From: Planctomycetota bacterium
Lineage (GTDB): Bacteria > Planctomycetota > PLA2 > JAEUHO01
Assembly: GCA_029259775.1 (NCBI GenBank)
Contig: JAJDEN010000058.1
Coordinates: forward strand, 62,001-126,000
Reading direction: 5' to 3'
Length of the DNA: 64,000 nt
In this document: piece by piece, positions 33,458 through 42,260 of the stretch
Layout: each line of letters starts with the position of its first letter
Position numbering within the stretch: the first letter of the stretch is position 1
Program-made: the position numbers and the translations under genes
Notes under the pieces: generated by a model
The model's input: only the letters and a program-made list of their open reading frames with translations
Told to the model about the DNA's origin: nothing
The model's database searches: none

Positions 33458-34201
33458 TTCGTCGACCGTCTCGAAGCCGTCGATCTCCATCAACGTCGAG
33501 GGCGGCGCCTCTTCGAGCATGTCGTCGATGGCGTCCAAGCCGAGGTCCGTCGGAATCTCGAACGCCTTCGGGGCGTCCGTGGCGGGCTCGGAGAGCGCCG
33601 GTTCCGCGTCGGTCGTCTCAGACGGGGTAGGCGTCGGCATGCGAACAGGGATCGGAGCAGGCGGCGGAAGGTTGACCACGCCGTACTCGAAGCGCGCCCA
33701 GCCGCGCACGAGTGCGCGGCGTGCTTCGGTAGCGGCCCGTGCCGCGCCGAGGTCCTCCGCGTCGCCGTCGTCCTCGCCAGCCACCAGGTCAACGAGCACC
33801 GCGTCGTAGCGCACGGCATCCTCCACCCGCAGCGACGGAACGACGCCCTCGCGGTCGAGGCGCTCGAGGGCCGAGGGTGTCGCACAGAGGCGCCGGGCCG
33901 CTTCTGCGGCGTCGATCAGCTCCCCGGCCTCGAGGCGGTCGAGCTCCCGTCGCGGCCGGCGCGCTTCGCGCGACGGCGGTGCGAGACGGGCGAGCCAGTA
34001 GCTGCAGAGCGAGATCGCGTCGGCGTTGCTGACCCCCGCTTCGGCCTCGACCCACGGCGCGGGCAGCGCGACGCCCTCCGGCAGCCGAGCCGAAGGAATG
34101 GCCTGCTGGCGGGCCTCGCGGGTCAATCGGGCGGGGTCCTTGAAGAGCAGACCCCCGGCCTCGGAAAGATCGTAGAGTTGGACGTCGTCCAGTTGGAGCA
34201 T
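33452..34201 (-). CDS. Protein with MerR-like helix-turn-helix segment
   Basis: This 249-residue soluble protein carries, at residues 95-135, LIDAAEAARRLCATPSALERLDREGVVPSLR...RYD, which follows the winged-helix pattern of MerR/excisionase DNA-binding domains (EAA-LL-V-xxTLRRWEREG-xxP-R...RRY). The N-terminal 90 residues include a helical region and a TREARQQAIPSA stretch; the C-terminal 90 residues are acidic, proline-rich and disordered-looking. The usual W-E in recognition helix 2 reads L-D. It is probably a DNA-binding or chromosome-associated protein. ATG 34201 has TAGACT 6 nt upstream. Confidence 0.55.
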   Translation of the reverse strand: MLQLDDVQLYDLSEAGGLLFKDPARLTREARQQAIPSARLPEGVALPAPWVEAEAGVSNADAISLCSYWLARLAPPSREARRPRRELDRLEAGELIDAAEAARRLCATPSALERLDREGVVPSLRVEDAVRYDAVLVDLVAGEDDGDAEDLGAARAATEARRALVRGWARFEYGVVNLPPPAPIPVRMPTPTPSETTDAEPALSEPATDAPKAFEIPTDLGLDAIDDMLEEAPPSTLMEIDGFETVDED

Positions 34202-34207
34202 CCCGTC

Positions 34208-34213
34208 AGTCTA
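34208..34213 (-). promoter_or_regulatory. -10 box, leaderless-type, for MerR-like gene
   Basis: TAGACT on the minus strand ends 6 nt before ATG 34201. Confidence 0.5.
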
Positions 34214-34259
34214 CGGCCGGTCCCCCCGGCCTTCGGGCGCCGGATGCAGGAGGCCTCCC

Positions 34260-34817
34260 ATGGCGCGCACCCCCCTCACTTCCGGCCCCCTCGGCGCCCT
34301 GGCGATCGTGGCCCTCGGGCTCCTCGCGGCAGGCTGCAGCGGTGACGACGCGACGGGCCCCCAGGCGAGTGGACCCGCGACGCCGACGGTCGCGGGAGGC
34401 GCCGCACCGGGCTATGCGGACTACGTGAGCGCGCGCGAGGCCTTCACGCGCCGCAGCGACGACGAGGTGCTCGGCGCGACGCTCGAGGATGCCGCGTGGC
34501 TCAAGTTCGAGGGGGACGCAGACACGGTCGAGAGGAACCACCGCGCCTACTTCGAGTACGGCTACACGAGCTTCAAGGTGATCCTGCGCGCGAAGGAGTA
34601 CACGCGGCCGACCGAAGAGGTCTTCATCCTCCAGGACGACGGCGGGGCGCGCGTCGAGAGCAAGCCCCTCACGTTCCAGGGCAACCTGCAGCTGGTCGGC
34701 GACCGCTGGCAGTTCACGTTCGATCTCTCGTTCAAGCATTCGATCACGCGCGACACGCGCTGGGTGCGCCTCACGCGCGTGAAGGACGGCACCGCGATCG
34801 ACTGGCAGTTCGAATAG
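34260..34817 (+). CDS. Lipoprotein of unknown function
   Basis: This 185-residue protein has a lipoprotein signal ending LLAAGC (C26), then a Ser/Gly/Pro-rich tether and a single domain of about 135 residues. The domain has a helix with basic residues (ARREAFTRRSDDEVLG region) followed by beta strands (SFKVILRAKEYT, QLVGDRWQFTFDLSF, HSITRDTRWVRLTRV). AGGAGG at 34248-34253 supports ATG 34260. No family is recognised. Confidence 0.7.
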   Translation: MARTPLTSGPLGALAIVALGLLAAGCSGDDATGPQASGPATPTVAGGAAPGYADYVSAREAFTRRSDDEVLGATLEDAAWLKFEGDADTVERNHRAYFEYGYTSFKVILRAKEYTRPTEEVFILQDDGGARVESKPLTFQGNLQLVGDRWQFTFDLSFKHSITRDTRWVRLTRVKDGTAIDWQFE

Positions 34818-34871
34818 GCGACCCGGAGCTCCTTACACGGCCCGGCGGGCGGAGCGCGCGCGGGCTCCCGA

Positions 34872-36086
34872 TCAGACCGACTGCCGGATCGTTCCGCGCG
34901 CGACGCGATCGAGCACCTCTTCGACGGGACCGCCGATCGCAATGTGGCGGATGCCGACGGCGCGTAGCAGCGTCGCGGCGCGTTGCGGGAAGCCGGTTGC
35001 CACGATGGCGCGGCAGCCCACCACCGCGCGCAGGAAGCCCTGCGCGTCGCCCACCCCGTCACGCCGACGCAGGATGCCCTCGGGCAGATGGCGCGTGCCG
35101 AGGCAGCGGATGTGCTTGGGCGTCACTGCGTAGATCCGCAACAGCGGAGCGCCACCGAGCGTCGTATCGACGAGCGTCCCGTCCCGGCTCGCGACCGCGA
35201 TGAGCTGCGCGCGGCGGTGGGGCAGGACCTGCCCAGGCGTGTCGTTGCCGTCGGGATCCGGCAGCGTGCGCAGGATGTCCACAGCTTCGAGCGCATCGAT
35301 GTCGACGTCCCGGCAGCGCCCTGGGCTGATCCAGTCCGTGACGCGCGGTCCCTGCAGGCGCCCCGGGGCGCGCGCCGCGAAGATGTCGGCGACCTGGTCG
35401 TGCGCGATGTCCATTTCGCCTCGCGTCGGGACGCCGCCATGGCGCAGAGGCGCACCCTCGACGGGCACGTGCGGCACGACGTCCATACGCTCCGCCCCAG
35501 CGCGCGCCGCCAGGCGGGCGATGCGTTCGATCTCCTCGCCGTTGACGGTGGGCACGAGCGTCGTGCGTACTGCGACGGGCATGCCGTGCCGGCGTGCGAT
35601 GCCGAGGGCGCGGCGCGATTCGTCCAGCAGCAGGCGCGCGGCCTCCTTGCGCTCGAGCCTCTGGGCTTTGTACACGGCCCCCGCGACGAGGCGCTCGGCC
35701 GTGCGCTCGCTCGCGGCGTCGAGGCGCAGCACGAGATAGCCGAGACCGAACGTGTCGAGTTCCTCCGTGTACTCGGCCAGCAGCGGTCCGTCGATCACGA
35801 GGCCGGTCAGCACCTCGGGGTGGTGCTCGTGGATCAGAGCCAGGATCCGCAGCACGCTCTCGGGGCTGGCGAGCGGGTCGCCCGGGCCCGCGATCTCGAC
35901 CACAAGTGGACCGCGCAAGCTCACCCGTGCGCTTGCCACGTAACGCATGACGTCCGGCACGTCCACCACCGGGGCCTCGGGATCGAACGGGCGGTCACGT
36001 CGCTCGACGAGCGGGCGACCCGCCGCGGCGAGGCGCAGACGCCAGATGCCGAGGCGCGTGCCGGAGGGGGTGGGAGCGGAGTTCAT
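34872..36086 (-). CDS. NifB-NifX-like protein lacking the radical-SAM cysteines
   Basis: This 404-residue protein follows the order of NifB, the FeMo-cofactor core synthase. EIAGPGDPLASPE (64-76), LAEYTEELDTFGLGYLVLRLDA (103-124), VAVRTTLVPTVNGEEIERIA (171-190) and MDVVPHVPVEGAPL (201-214) match NifB's GIAGPGDPLA, LPEYVDEL...VTVTINA, VKVNSVLIPGIND and MPLIPV. Residues 294-400 are a NifX/NifB C-terminal domain (LIAVASRDGTLVDTTLGGAPLLRIYAV, VVGCRAIVATG, GIRHIAIGG). The CxxxCxxC that binds the radical-SAM cluster is gone: the N-terminal 60 residues have no cysteine, and the protein has only C258, C328 and C358. It cannot work as a normal radical-SAM enzyme. No nif gene is nearby. It may be an iron-sulfur or cofactor carrier. 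Confidence 0.72.
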   Translation of the reverse strand: MNSAPTPSGTRLGIWRLRLAAAGRPLVERRDRPFDPEAPVVDVPDVMRYVASARVSLRGPLVVEIAGPGDPLASPESVLRILALIHEHHPEVLTGLVIDGPLLAEYTEELDTFGLGYLVLRLDAASERTAERLVAGAVYKAQRLERKEAARLLLDESRRALGIARRHGMPVAVRTTLVPTVNGEEIERIARLAARAGAERMDVVPHVPVEGAPLRHGGVPTRGEMDIAHDQVADIFAARAPGRLQGPRVTDWISPGRCRDVDIDALEAVDILRTLPDPDGNDTPGQVLPHRRAQLIAVASRDGTLVDTTLGGAPLLRIYAVTPKHIRCLGTRHLPEGILRRRDGVGDAQGFLRAVVGCRAIVATGFPQRAATLLRAVGIRHIAIGGPVEEVLDRVARGTIRQSV

Positions 36087-36173
36087 GGGCGTTGACGGTG
36101 TACCGGCTGGTCGTGGGGTAGGCAAGAGAGACGTCACGCTCGGCGCAGGGGTTCCGGGCGGCCCCGCTCCGAG

Positions 36174-36179
36174 TACAAA
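36174..36179 (+). promoter_or_regulatory. -10 box, leaderless-type
   Basis: TACAAA ends 6 nt before GTG 36186. Confidence 0.4.
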
Positions 36180-36185
36180 AGCGGC

Positions 36186-36950
36186 GTGAGCGATCTACCT
36201 TCCACGCCGATGCCGCCGCCCAGCCACCCCGCACCCCCGCCCGGGTGGAGGCCGATCTCGGGCCTCGCGCTCGCGAGCTTCCTCGCCGCGCTGATGCTCG
36301 CGATCTTCGCCGCCATGTCGGGCTTGTGGATCGTGCTCGTGCTTCCGCTGGCCCTGGGGCTCTACGCGTTCTTCACGCTCGACAGCACGAAGAAGCGCGG
36401 GCGCATGCTGGGCATGTGGGCCGTGCTCATCTCCGCGGCCAGCGGTTCGTGCACGTGGTACGGGACGAGCCAGCTCGGCGGCATGGTCAAGGAAGTGAGC
36501 TCGTCGCTTCTCAACATCCTCGCCTTCTCCGAGTCGGACGAAGACCGGTCGAAGTCGTTGCGCGCCTGGACGTGGCCGGAGGCTCTCGAGAAGGACCCGC
36601 AGCTGCACGAGACGTGGAACACCCGCTTCGCTTCCGTCGTCGCGCTGTACGGCCCGTGGAAAGAGACGATCGAGCTGCCGTCGCAGTTCGAGGGCGTCAC
36701 GCCGCTCTACGTTGCGCCTGATCACGTCGTCGAGGTCGGCACGAAGGACGCGCTCCCGCTCGGCTGGAAGCCGGGGTCCGTACTCTGGGCCCGTGCGGTG
36801 TTCGAGAAGGGCACCATCCACGTCGCCGTCGTACTCGAGAACGGCGAGGCCTCGCCCCTGACGCTGGCGAAGAACTACCGGCCCGGGGAGGCCACCCAGC
36901 TCATCGGGGATCTCCGGTTCTATCGGCCCAAGGGCGCCAAGGCCCCGTAG
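36186..36950 (+). CDS. Membrane protein of unknown function
   Basis: This 254-residue protein has a proline-rich cytoplasmic N-terminus (MPPPSHPAPPPGW), then three hydrophobic helices (about 24-44, 46-65 and 75-92) and a 150-residue soluble C-terminal domain with beta character (TIHVAVVLENGEASPLTL, QLIGDLRFYRP). The proline-rich head followed by helices resembles DUF4190-type proteins of Gram-positives and planctomycetes, but the match is only in layout. GTG 36186 is set by the -10 box 6 nt upstream. Confidence 0.6.
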   Translation: MSDLPSTPMPPPSHPAPPPGWRPISGLALASFLAALMLAIFAAMSGLWIVLVLPLALGLYAFFTLDSTKKRGRMLGMWAVLISAASGSCTWYGTSQLGGMVKEVSSSLLNILAFSESDEDRSKSLRAWTWPEALEKDPQLHETWNTRFASVVALYGPWKETIELPSQFEGVTPLYVAPDHVVEVGTKDALPLGWKPGSVLWARAVFEKGTIHVAVVLENGEASPLTLAKNYRPGEATQLIGDLRFYRPKGAKAP

Positions 36951-37017
36951 CCCGAACGAGACGCCGGGGCGGCCCCCCGCGCCCGCTCCCCGGTAGACTG
37001 TGGGGCGGAGACACCGC

Positions 37018-38625
37018 ATGCCTCGTTCCAGCCCCCGCCGCACGACCGCCCTCCTGGCGATCCTCTTGGCGGCCCTGCTCCTCGTTCCGATGCAAGTCGC
37101 CGATGCGCGCCTTGGCAGCAAGGAGTGGAAGGCCGCCGAGACGCTCTTCGGCGAGCTCTTCAGCCAGGTCGGCAACCCGGAGGGCAAGCGGGCCGTTCTC
37201 GAGACCATCGCCAAGGACGGCAGCGGTCGCGCGTGGCGCCTCATGACCGACGGCCTCTTCAAGGAGGTCGTGCTCTTCGATGGCCTCATGACCGAGTTGG
37301 CGACGTCGAGCGCCGAGCACGGCGCGATCATGCAGCGCACCATCAAGGGCATGACGGGCGCGGACGAAGCACGTCTCAAAGTGCTGCAGGCCCGGTTCAC
37401 GGAACTCGATCACGAGATCAAGGCCGAACGCGAAGCGCTGGCCGCCGTCACAAAGGCCGTCACCGATGGCCCCGAGGTCCTGCGCAAGAACATCCTTCAG
37501 CGTGCCGCGTCCGGTGAGTGGACGGCGCGCGCCGCCGCCCTGCGCGTCAGCGTCATGACGATGAAGGAGAAGGCCTCGAAGGCCTACCTGCTCAAGACGC
37601 TGAGCAACGACAAGGATCCTCGCGTTCGCATGGCGGGTCTCGACGCGCTCGGCTCAGCACCCGAAGGCTTCGAAGACCTCGTGATCGGCCGTCTCGCTGA
37701 CGGCAACTGGGCGGTGCGGCTGCGCGCTGCCGCGATCTGCCAGGAACGCGAGCTGCACAAGGCCGTGCCGCATCTGATCAACTCGCTCTCGAAGGCGCGA
37801 CCGCGCGTAGCCGAGGCGCTCGGCGAGGCGCTCCGCGGTCTGACGGGGGAGAACTTCGAGCCCTACCCCGACATCTGGAGCAAGTGGTGGGCTGACCACA
37901 AGGACGACTTCAAGACCGACATCGCTGTCAAGAAGGGCAAGAAGGCCGAGTTCGCGGAGGTCAACTTCTACGGCGTGCCGATCAAGTCGGATCGCATCCT
38001 CTTCATCATCGACGTCTCGGGCTCGATGAAGCTCAAGACCAAGAACGACAATCCCAAGGACCGCTGGAAGCCGCCGCCGACCGTGACGGGGCGCAAGGCG
38101 CCGCCGGCACCGCCTCCGCCGCCGGAAGAGATCCTCAGCGGTCCCAAGATCGACGTCGCCAAGCACGAGCTCAAGAAGGCGATCAAGAAGCTGCCGAAGG
38201 ACTACGAGTTCAACATGATCATGTTCAACCAGGGCGCTGCGCACTGGAACAAGACCATGCAGAAGGCGACCAAGAAGAACAAGGAGAGCGCCTACCAGTG
38301 GATCCGTGGGCTCAAGCCGCACGGCAGCACCTACATCGACGGTGCGCTGCGGCTGGGGTTCAAGGTCGCGGGGCTGCTCAACTACGACAAGCGCTACCCG
38401 AACATCAATCTCGACACCATCGTGCTGCTCTCTGACGGCGCGCCGACGGACAACGGCTTCCCCGTCTCCAAGCTCATGGCTCCGAAGGTCATCCTCGAGC
38501 ATGTCCGAGAGTGGAACAAGGGCAAGCAGGTCGTCATCCACTGCATCGGTGTCGACATGGTCGAAGGCATCGAGTTCCTCAAGGACCTGGCCAAGGAAAA
38601 CGGCGGCACGTACGTGGACCGCTAG
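37018..38625 (+). CDS. Secreted HEAT-repeat and von Willebrand A domain protein
   Basis: This 535-residue exported protein has a signal peptide (RRTTALLAILLAALLLVPMQVADA). A helical region with HEAT-like repeats (about 155-255) follows, then LTGENF...WSKWW and GVPI, then a vWA domain with an intact metal site DVSGSMK at D332. The loop between is proline-rich. FNMIMFNQGA, GGSTYIDGAL-like and VLLSDGAPTDNG fit the rest of the vWA fold. It is the best-preserved of three related genes (see 1969 and 3518). ATG 37018 has GGAG seven bases upstream; GTG 37000 lies directly on the TAGACT box (36994-36999) and is unlikely. It probably binds a protein partner through a divalent metal. Confidence 0.82.
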   Translation: MPRSSPRRTTALLAILLAALLLVPMQVADARLGSKEWKAAETLFGELFSQVGNPEGKRAVLETIAKDGSGRAWRLMTDGLFKEVVLFDGLMTELATSSAEHGAIMQRTIKGMTGADEARLKVLQARFTELDHEIKAEREALAAVTKAVTDGPEVLRKNILQRAASGEWTARAAALRVSVMTMKEKASKAYLLKTLSNDKDPRVRMAGLDALGSAPEGFEDLVIGRLADGNWAVRLRAAAICQERELHKAVPHLINSLSKARPRVAEALGEALRGLTGENFEPYPDIWSKWWADHKDDFKTDIAVKKGKKAEFAEVNFYGVPIKSDRILFIIDVSGSMKLKTKNDNPKDRWKPPPTVTGRKAPPAPPPPPEEILSGPKIDVAKHELKKAIKKLPKDYEFNMIMFNQGAAHWNKTMQKATKKNKESAYQWIRGLKPHGSTYIDGALRLGFKVAGLLNYDKRYPNINLDTIVLLSDGAPTDNGFPVSKLMAPKVILEHVREWNKGKQVVIHCIGVDMVEGIEFLKDLAKENGGTYVDR

Positions 38626-38794
38626 CGGCGGGAGGCGGGCGATCAGGCCGCTTCATCGTCCTCGCGTAGCAGACTACGCCACGGACTCCTCATCGACCTT
38701 CCGCTCCACCTCTCGCCACTAGCGGACGCGGGATGTGGGGTGCGCGGGTTCGGCGCGCGGTTCCGTAGGCGTCCATGGCAGGATCGTGCGCTGC

Positions 38795-39544
38795 ATGACC
38801 GAGAGCGGATCCAGTGCTGAGGTGCCGAAGCCGAAGAAGCCTGCCGGCTTCTGGCTGCCGGTCCTGAAGGTCGCCGGCATCGGCATCTACGTCGACATGC
38901 TCGTCCTCGGGCTCGTCGCGTTGCTGTTGCTCGGCGAGGGCGCTTCCCTCGGGGACCGCCTCGTCCTGATCGCCATTGCCTTGGGAAGCGTGCTGCTGCA
39001 CGAACTCGGGCACGCCGCCGTGGCCCGCCTCCAGGGACTGCACGTCGGGGGTGTGTTCCTCCACATCGTGCCGTTCGCCTACGTCGAGCGCGGCAAGCCC
39101 GAAGACGAGCTGCGAACCGCCCTGGCCGGACCCGCCACCAACCTGTTGATCGCCGGTGCGCTCTATGCGCTGCCAGCCGTGCGTGATGGCTTCCCCTGGC
39201 TCGATGTCGAGCGCTGGCTCCAGGATCCGCTCTGGGCGGCCTTCGGCATCAACATGCTGATGGCCGTCGTGAATCTCCTGCCCGCGCTGCCCGTCGACGG
39301 GGGCCGTGCGCTCCGCGCCGCTCTCATGCTGCGCATGCGCCGGGCCAAGGCCTATGCCATCACCGCGCGCGTCGGCACCTTCACGGGCGCGGCGTGCTTC
39401 TTCATCGCCGTGCTCGTGTGGCCGTCGACCGACGCGTACGCCGCGATCGCCGCGGGTCTGTTCTTCATCATGGTCGCGTGGCGGGAGCATCAGAGCGGAC
39501 AGCTCGAGCGCCGCCGAGAACGCGCCAAGGCCAAGCAAGGCTGA
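38795..39544 (+). CDS. Site-2 protease family (peptidase M50) membrane protease
   Basis: This 249-residue integral membrane zinc protease has HELGH at residues 69-73 in the second membrane segment and the third ligand in NLLPALPVDGGR near residues 160-171. About six hydrophobic segments are present. There is no PDZ or CBS domain. Such proteases cut membrane-embedded regulators such as anti-sigma factors; the target is not evident here. ATG 38795 is chosen because an upstream in-frame start adds a non-conserved 20-residue stretch. Confidence 0.88.
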   Translation: MTESGSSAEVPKPKKPAGFWLPVLKVAGIGIYVDMLVLGLVALLLLGEGASLGDRLVLIAIALGSVLLHELGHAAVARLQGLHVGGVFLHIVPFAYVERGKPEDELRTALAGPATNLLIAGALYALPAVRDGFPWLDVERWLQDPLWAAFGINMLMAVVNLLPALPVDGGRALRAALMLRMRRAKAYAITARVGTFTGAACFFIAVLVWPSTDAYAAIAAGLFFIMVAWREHQSGQLERRRERAKAKQG

Positions 39545-39579
39545 CGCCTCCGCTATACTCCCAGCCCTGGGAGATCGAC

Positions 39580-40668
39580 ATGCGTCAATGCCTCGTCCTG
39601 TTGTTCATGCTTGCCTTCGCCACTTCGGTTCACGCCGGAGAGAAGAAAGCTGAAGCGCCGAAGCCGGTCACCGAGAAGGCGGCCTTCTCCGCGACGCGCA
39701 ACTTCATCCGGGCGCTCGCTTCGACGCCTGCGGCAGACCGATCCGACCTGCTCGACCGCTACGTCGATGTCGCGACCATGGAGATGAACCTCGTCGGCGC
39801 GAAGGATCTCAAGCCGCTGGACAGGGCCAGCCGCACACGGCTGCGCACGCTCCTGCGCGAACTGCTCGCGAAGTCGCTCGCTACGGCGCTACCGGTGCCC
39901 GAGGACCCCGCGACAGCCGTGCTCACGTCAGAGTCCGCGCCGGCCTCGGCACGCAAGATCACGTACACCGCGGGCGAGGACAAGGGCTTCTTCGTGTGGA
40001 CGCCCGCTCGCCAGGGTCTCCTGCTCACGTCGTTCGGCAAGGGGGGCGGCCTCGGGACCATGTCGGTCCTCGGCACGTACCGCGCGGAGAGTGGGCAGGC
40101 CCCGCTGGCCTTCGTCGAGATGCTCGCGAAGCGGATGCGAGATATGAAGCCTGTCGGCGTCGTGAAGTCCATCGACAACATCCGCAGCATGATCACGCTC
40201 ATGATCGCGCGTCGGATCGGCATGAGGGTGGGCGGATACCCGCCCTACAGCGGCAAGGCATTCATCCTGTCGCTCGTGGCGACAGGCGATCTCGATCGCC
40301 GCAACGCGTCGAATCTCGAGATCCTGTTCAGTCCTGGCGACAAGACCCTCTCCCTCGCCAAGGAGGGCGCTGAGATCTACAAGGACGTCACGAAGGCGTC
40401 GCTGAAGCAGGGCATGGACTGCAGCAAGCTCACGTCCTACGCGGGCCGGCGCAACAGCGAGCGTGAGTACCTCGTCACAAGTGATCAGGAGAAGGTGGGC
40501 ACGGCGCTCATCGCCGACCTCAGCTTCCCGGACATGGCGATCGTCGGATTCAGCGACGGCTCGGTGAAGACCATGACGCGCAAGGAATTGGGCCTTGGCC
40601 CCGACGATCCGATCGTTGCGGGCGACGCGTCGAATTCCGACCTTCTGAAGAAGCTCTCCAGCCAGTAG
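39580..40668 (+). CDS. Secreted protein of unknown function
   Basis: This 362-residue protein has a signal peptide (RQCLVLLFMLAFATSVHA). Residues 30-110 are helical and charged. The rest is mixed, ending in ALIADLSFPDMAIVGFSDGSVKTMTRKELGL. That ending resembles the C-terminus of planctomycete prepilin-like DUF1559 proteins (GG..v.F.DGSV), but the N-terminal prepilin helix is missing. GGGAG before ATG 39580 and TATACT at 39554-39559 support expression. No enzyme motif is visible. Confidence 0.65.
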   Translation: MRQCLVLLFMLAFATSVHAGEKKAEAPKPVTEKAAFSATRNFIRALASTPAADRSDLLDRYVDVATMEMNLVGAKDLKPLDRASRTRLRTLLRELLAKSLATALPVPEDPATAVLTSESAPASARKITYTAGEDKGFFVWTPARQGLLLTSFGKGGGLGTMSVLGTYRAESGQAPLAFVEMLAKRMRDMKPVGVVKSIDNIRSMITLMIARRIGMRVGGYPPYSGKAFILSLVATGDLDRRNASNLEILFSPGDKTLSLAKEGAEIYKDVTKASLKQGMDCSKLTSYAGRRNSEREYLVTSDQEKVGTALIADLSFPDMAIVGFSDGSVKTMTRKELGLGPDDPIVAGDASNSDLLKKLSSQ

Positions 40669-40684
40669 CGGCGCTTCCTCTGGA

Positions 40685-42166
40685 CTACGTGTCGATCTGG
40701 GCGCGCTGCAGGCCGCCCGAGTAGTCGATGTAGACCGTCTTGAGTTCGCTGTAGAAGTCGATGCCGGCGATGCCCGCCTCGCGGTGGCCGTTGCCCGTCG
40801 CCTTGATGCCGCCGAACGGCAGGTGCACCTCGGCGCCAATCGTGCCGTTGTGCAGGTAGACGATGCCCGTCTTGAGCGCGCGCATGGCCTTCATCGATGC
40901 GGCGAGATCCTTCGTGATGATCGCGCCCGACAGGCCGTACGGCGTGCCGTTGTGCACTTGAATCGCCTCGTCGAGGTCCTGCACCTTGATGACCGCGGTG
41001 ACGGGGCCGAAGATCTCTTCTTGCGCGATGCGCATGTTCGGCGTGACGTCGGCGAACACGGTCGGCTCGAAGTACCAGCCGCCCGCGAGCTCGCCCGTCA
41101 TCTCCGGACGCTTGCCGCCCGCCACGAGACGCGCGCCGTCTTCTTCGACGCCGATCTTGATGTAGCGCTCGATCTTCTCGATCGCCGAGGGCCTGACGAC
41201 GGGGCCGACGTTGACGCCGTCCTCCCAGCCGTGGCCGATCTTCTGCGCCTTGGCGCCCGCGGCGAGCTTCTCGACGAGCTCGTCGTAGACGCCCGCCTGC
41301 ACGATGATGCGGCTGCCCGCCGTGCAGCGCTGACCGCTCGTGCCGTAGGCCGACCAGAGGATGGCCTGCACGGCGAAGTCGAGGTCCGCGTCGTCCAAGA
41401 CGATGATGCCGTTCTTGCCGCCGAGCTCGACGTGCAGGTGCTTCAGCGCCTCGGCGCAGTTCTTGGAGACGAGGCGGCCCGTCTCGTTCGAGCCCGTCAT
41501 CGAGATCACGTGCACGTCGGGGTGCTTGACCAGCGCGTCGCCGGCTTCCTCGCCCGTGCCGTTCACGATGTTGACGACGCCCTTCGGCAGGCCCGCGGCC
41601 TCGAGGCACTCGACGTAGGCGGCGGCACAGCCGCCCGTCTCTTCGGAGGGCTTGATGACGACCGTGTTGCCGCAGATGAGGGCGGGCAGTGACTTCCACG
41701 AGGGGATCGCCACGGGGAAGTTCCACGGCGTGATGAGGCCGCACACGCCGATCGGCTCGCGCAGCGTCATGCAGATCTTGTTGGGCAGTTCGCTCGGCGT
41801 CGTGTGGCCGTAGAGGCGACGTCCTTCGCCCGCGATGTAGTAGGCCATGTCGATGGCCTCCTGCACGTCGCCGAGCGCCTCGTCCTTGACCTTGCCCATC
41901 TCGCGCGTGACCAGGCGACCGAGCTCCTCCTTGCGGCGCTCCATGATCTGGGCAGCGCGGAAGAGCAGCTCGCCGCGCTTGGGGGCCGGGGTCTCGGACC
42001 ATGCCGGGAACGCAGCCTTCGCCGCGGCCACGGCCGCGTCGATCTCGGCCTTCCCGCTGCGCGGCGCCGTGCCGATCATCTCGCCCGTCGCCGGGTCGAA
42101 CATCTCGATGCCGTCGTCGCCGGCCTCGGTCCAGATTCCGTTGATGAAGTCGCGGGCAGTCGTCAC
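40685..42166 (-). CDS. NAD(P)-dependent aldehyde dehydrogenase
   Basis: This is a 493-residue enzyme of the ALDH superfamily. The catalytic cysteine is C281 in [10 protein letters not shown], the general base glutamate is E247 in VELGGKN, and the cofactor motif MTGSNETG follows the expected pattern. [22 protein letters not shown] is characteristic of a group of ALDHs acting on aliphatic semialdehydes; the exact substrate cannot be set. AGGAGG before GTG 42166 defines the start and excludes a further 14 residues upstream. No pathway partner is adjacent. Confidence 0.9.
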   Translation of the reverse strand: MTTARDFINGIWTEAGDDGIEMFDPATGEMIGTAPRSGKAEIDAAVAAAKAAFPAWSETPAPKRGELLFRAAQIMERRKEELGRLVTREMGKVKDEALGDVQEAIDMAYYIAGEGRRLYGHTTPSELPNKICMTLREPIGVCGLITPWNFPVAIPSWKSLPALICGNTVVIKPSEETGGCAAAYVECLEAAGLPKGVVNIVNGTGEEAGDALVKHPDVHVISMTGSNETGRLVSKNCAEALKHLHVELGGKNGIIVLDDADLDFAVQAILWSAYGTSGQRCTAGSRIIVQAGVYDELVEKLAAGAKAQKIGHGWEDGVNVGPVVRPSAIEKIERYIKIGVEEDGARLVAGGKRPEMTGELAGGWYFEPTVFADVTPNMRIAQEEIFGPVTAVIKVQDLDEAIQVHNGTPYGLSGAIITKDLAASMKAMRALKTGIVYLHNGTIGAEVHLPFGGIKATGNGHREAGIAGIDFYSELKTVYIDYSGGLQRAQIDT

Positions 42167-42260
42167 GTCGTCAGCCTCCTGAAGGGGCGGGCAGCGTAGC
42201 GCCGCCACTTCCGGTTGCCGCCGATCGGCAGGGCGGTTCCCCGCCCATCGGGCAAGGCGG

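Noticed and set aside
34872-36086. Nitrogen-fixation locus
   Set aside because: The only nif-like gene has lost the radical-SAM cysteines, and no nifHDK or nifEN gene is nearby.
39558-39573. Hairpin masking the ribosome site of the gene at 39580
   Set aside because: The left arm overlaps the TATACT box, so most of it lies upstream of the expected transcription start and would not be in the mRNA.
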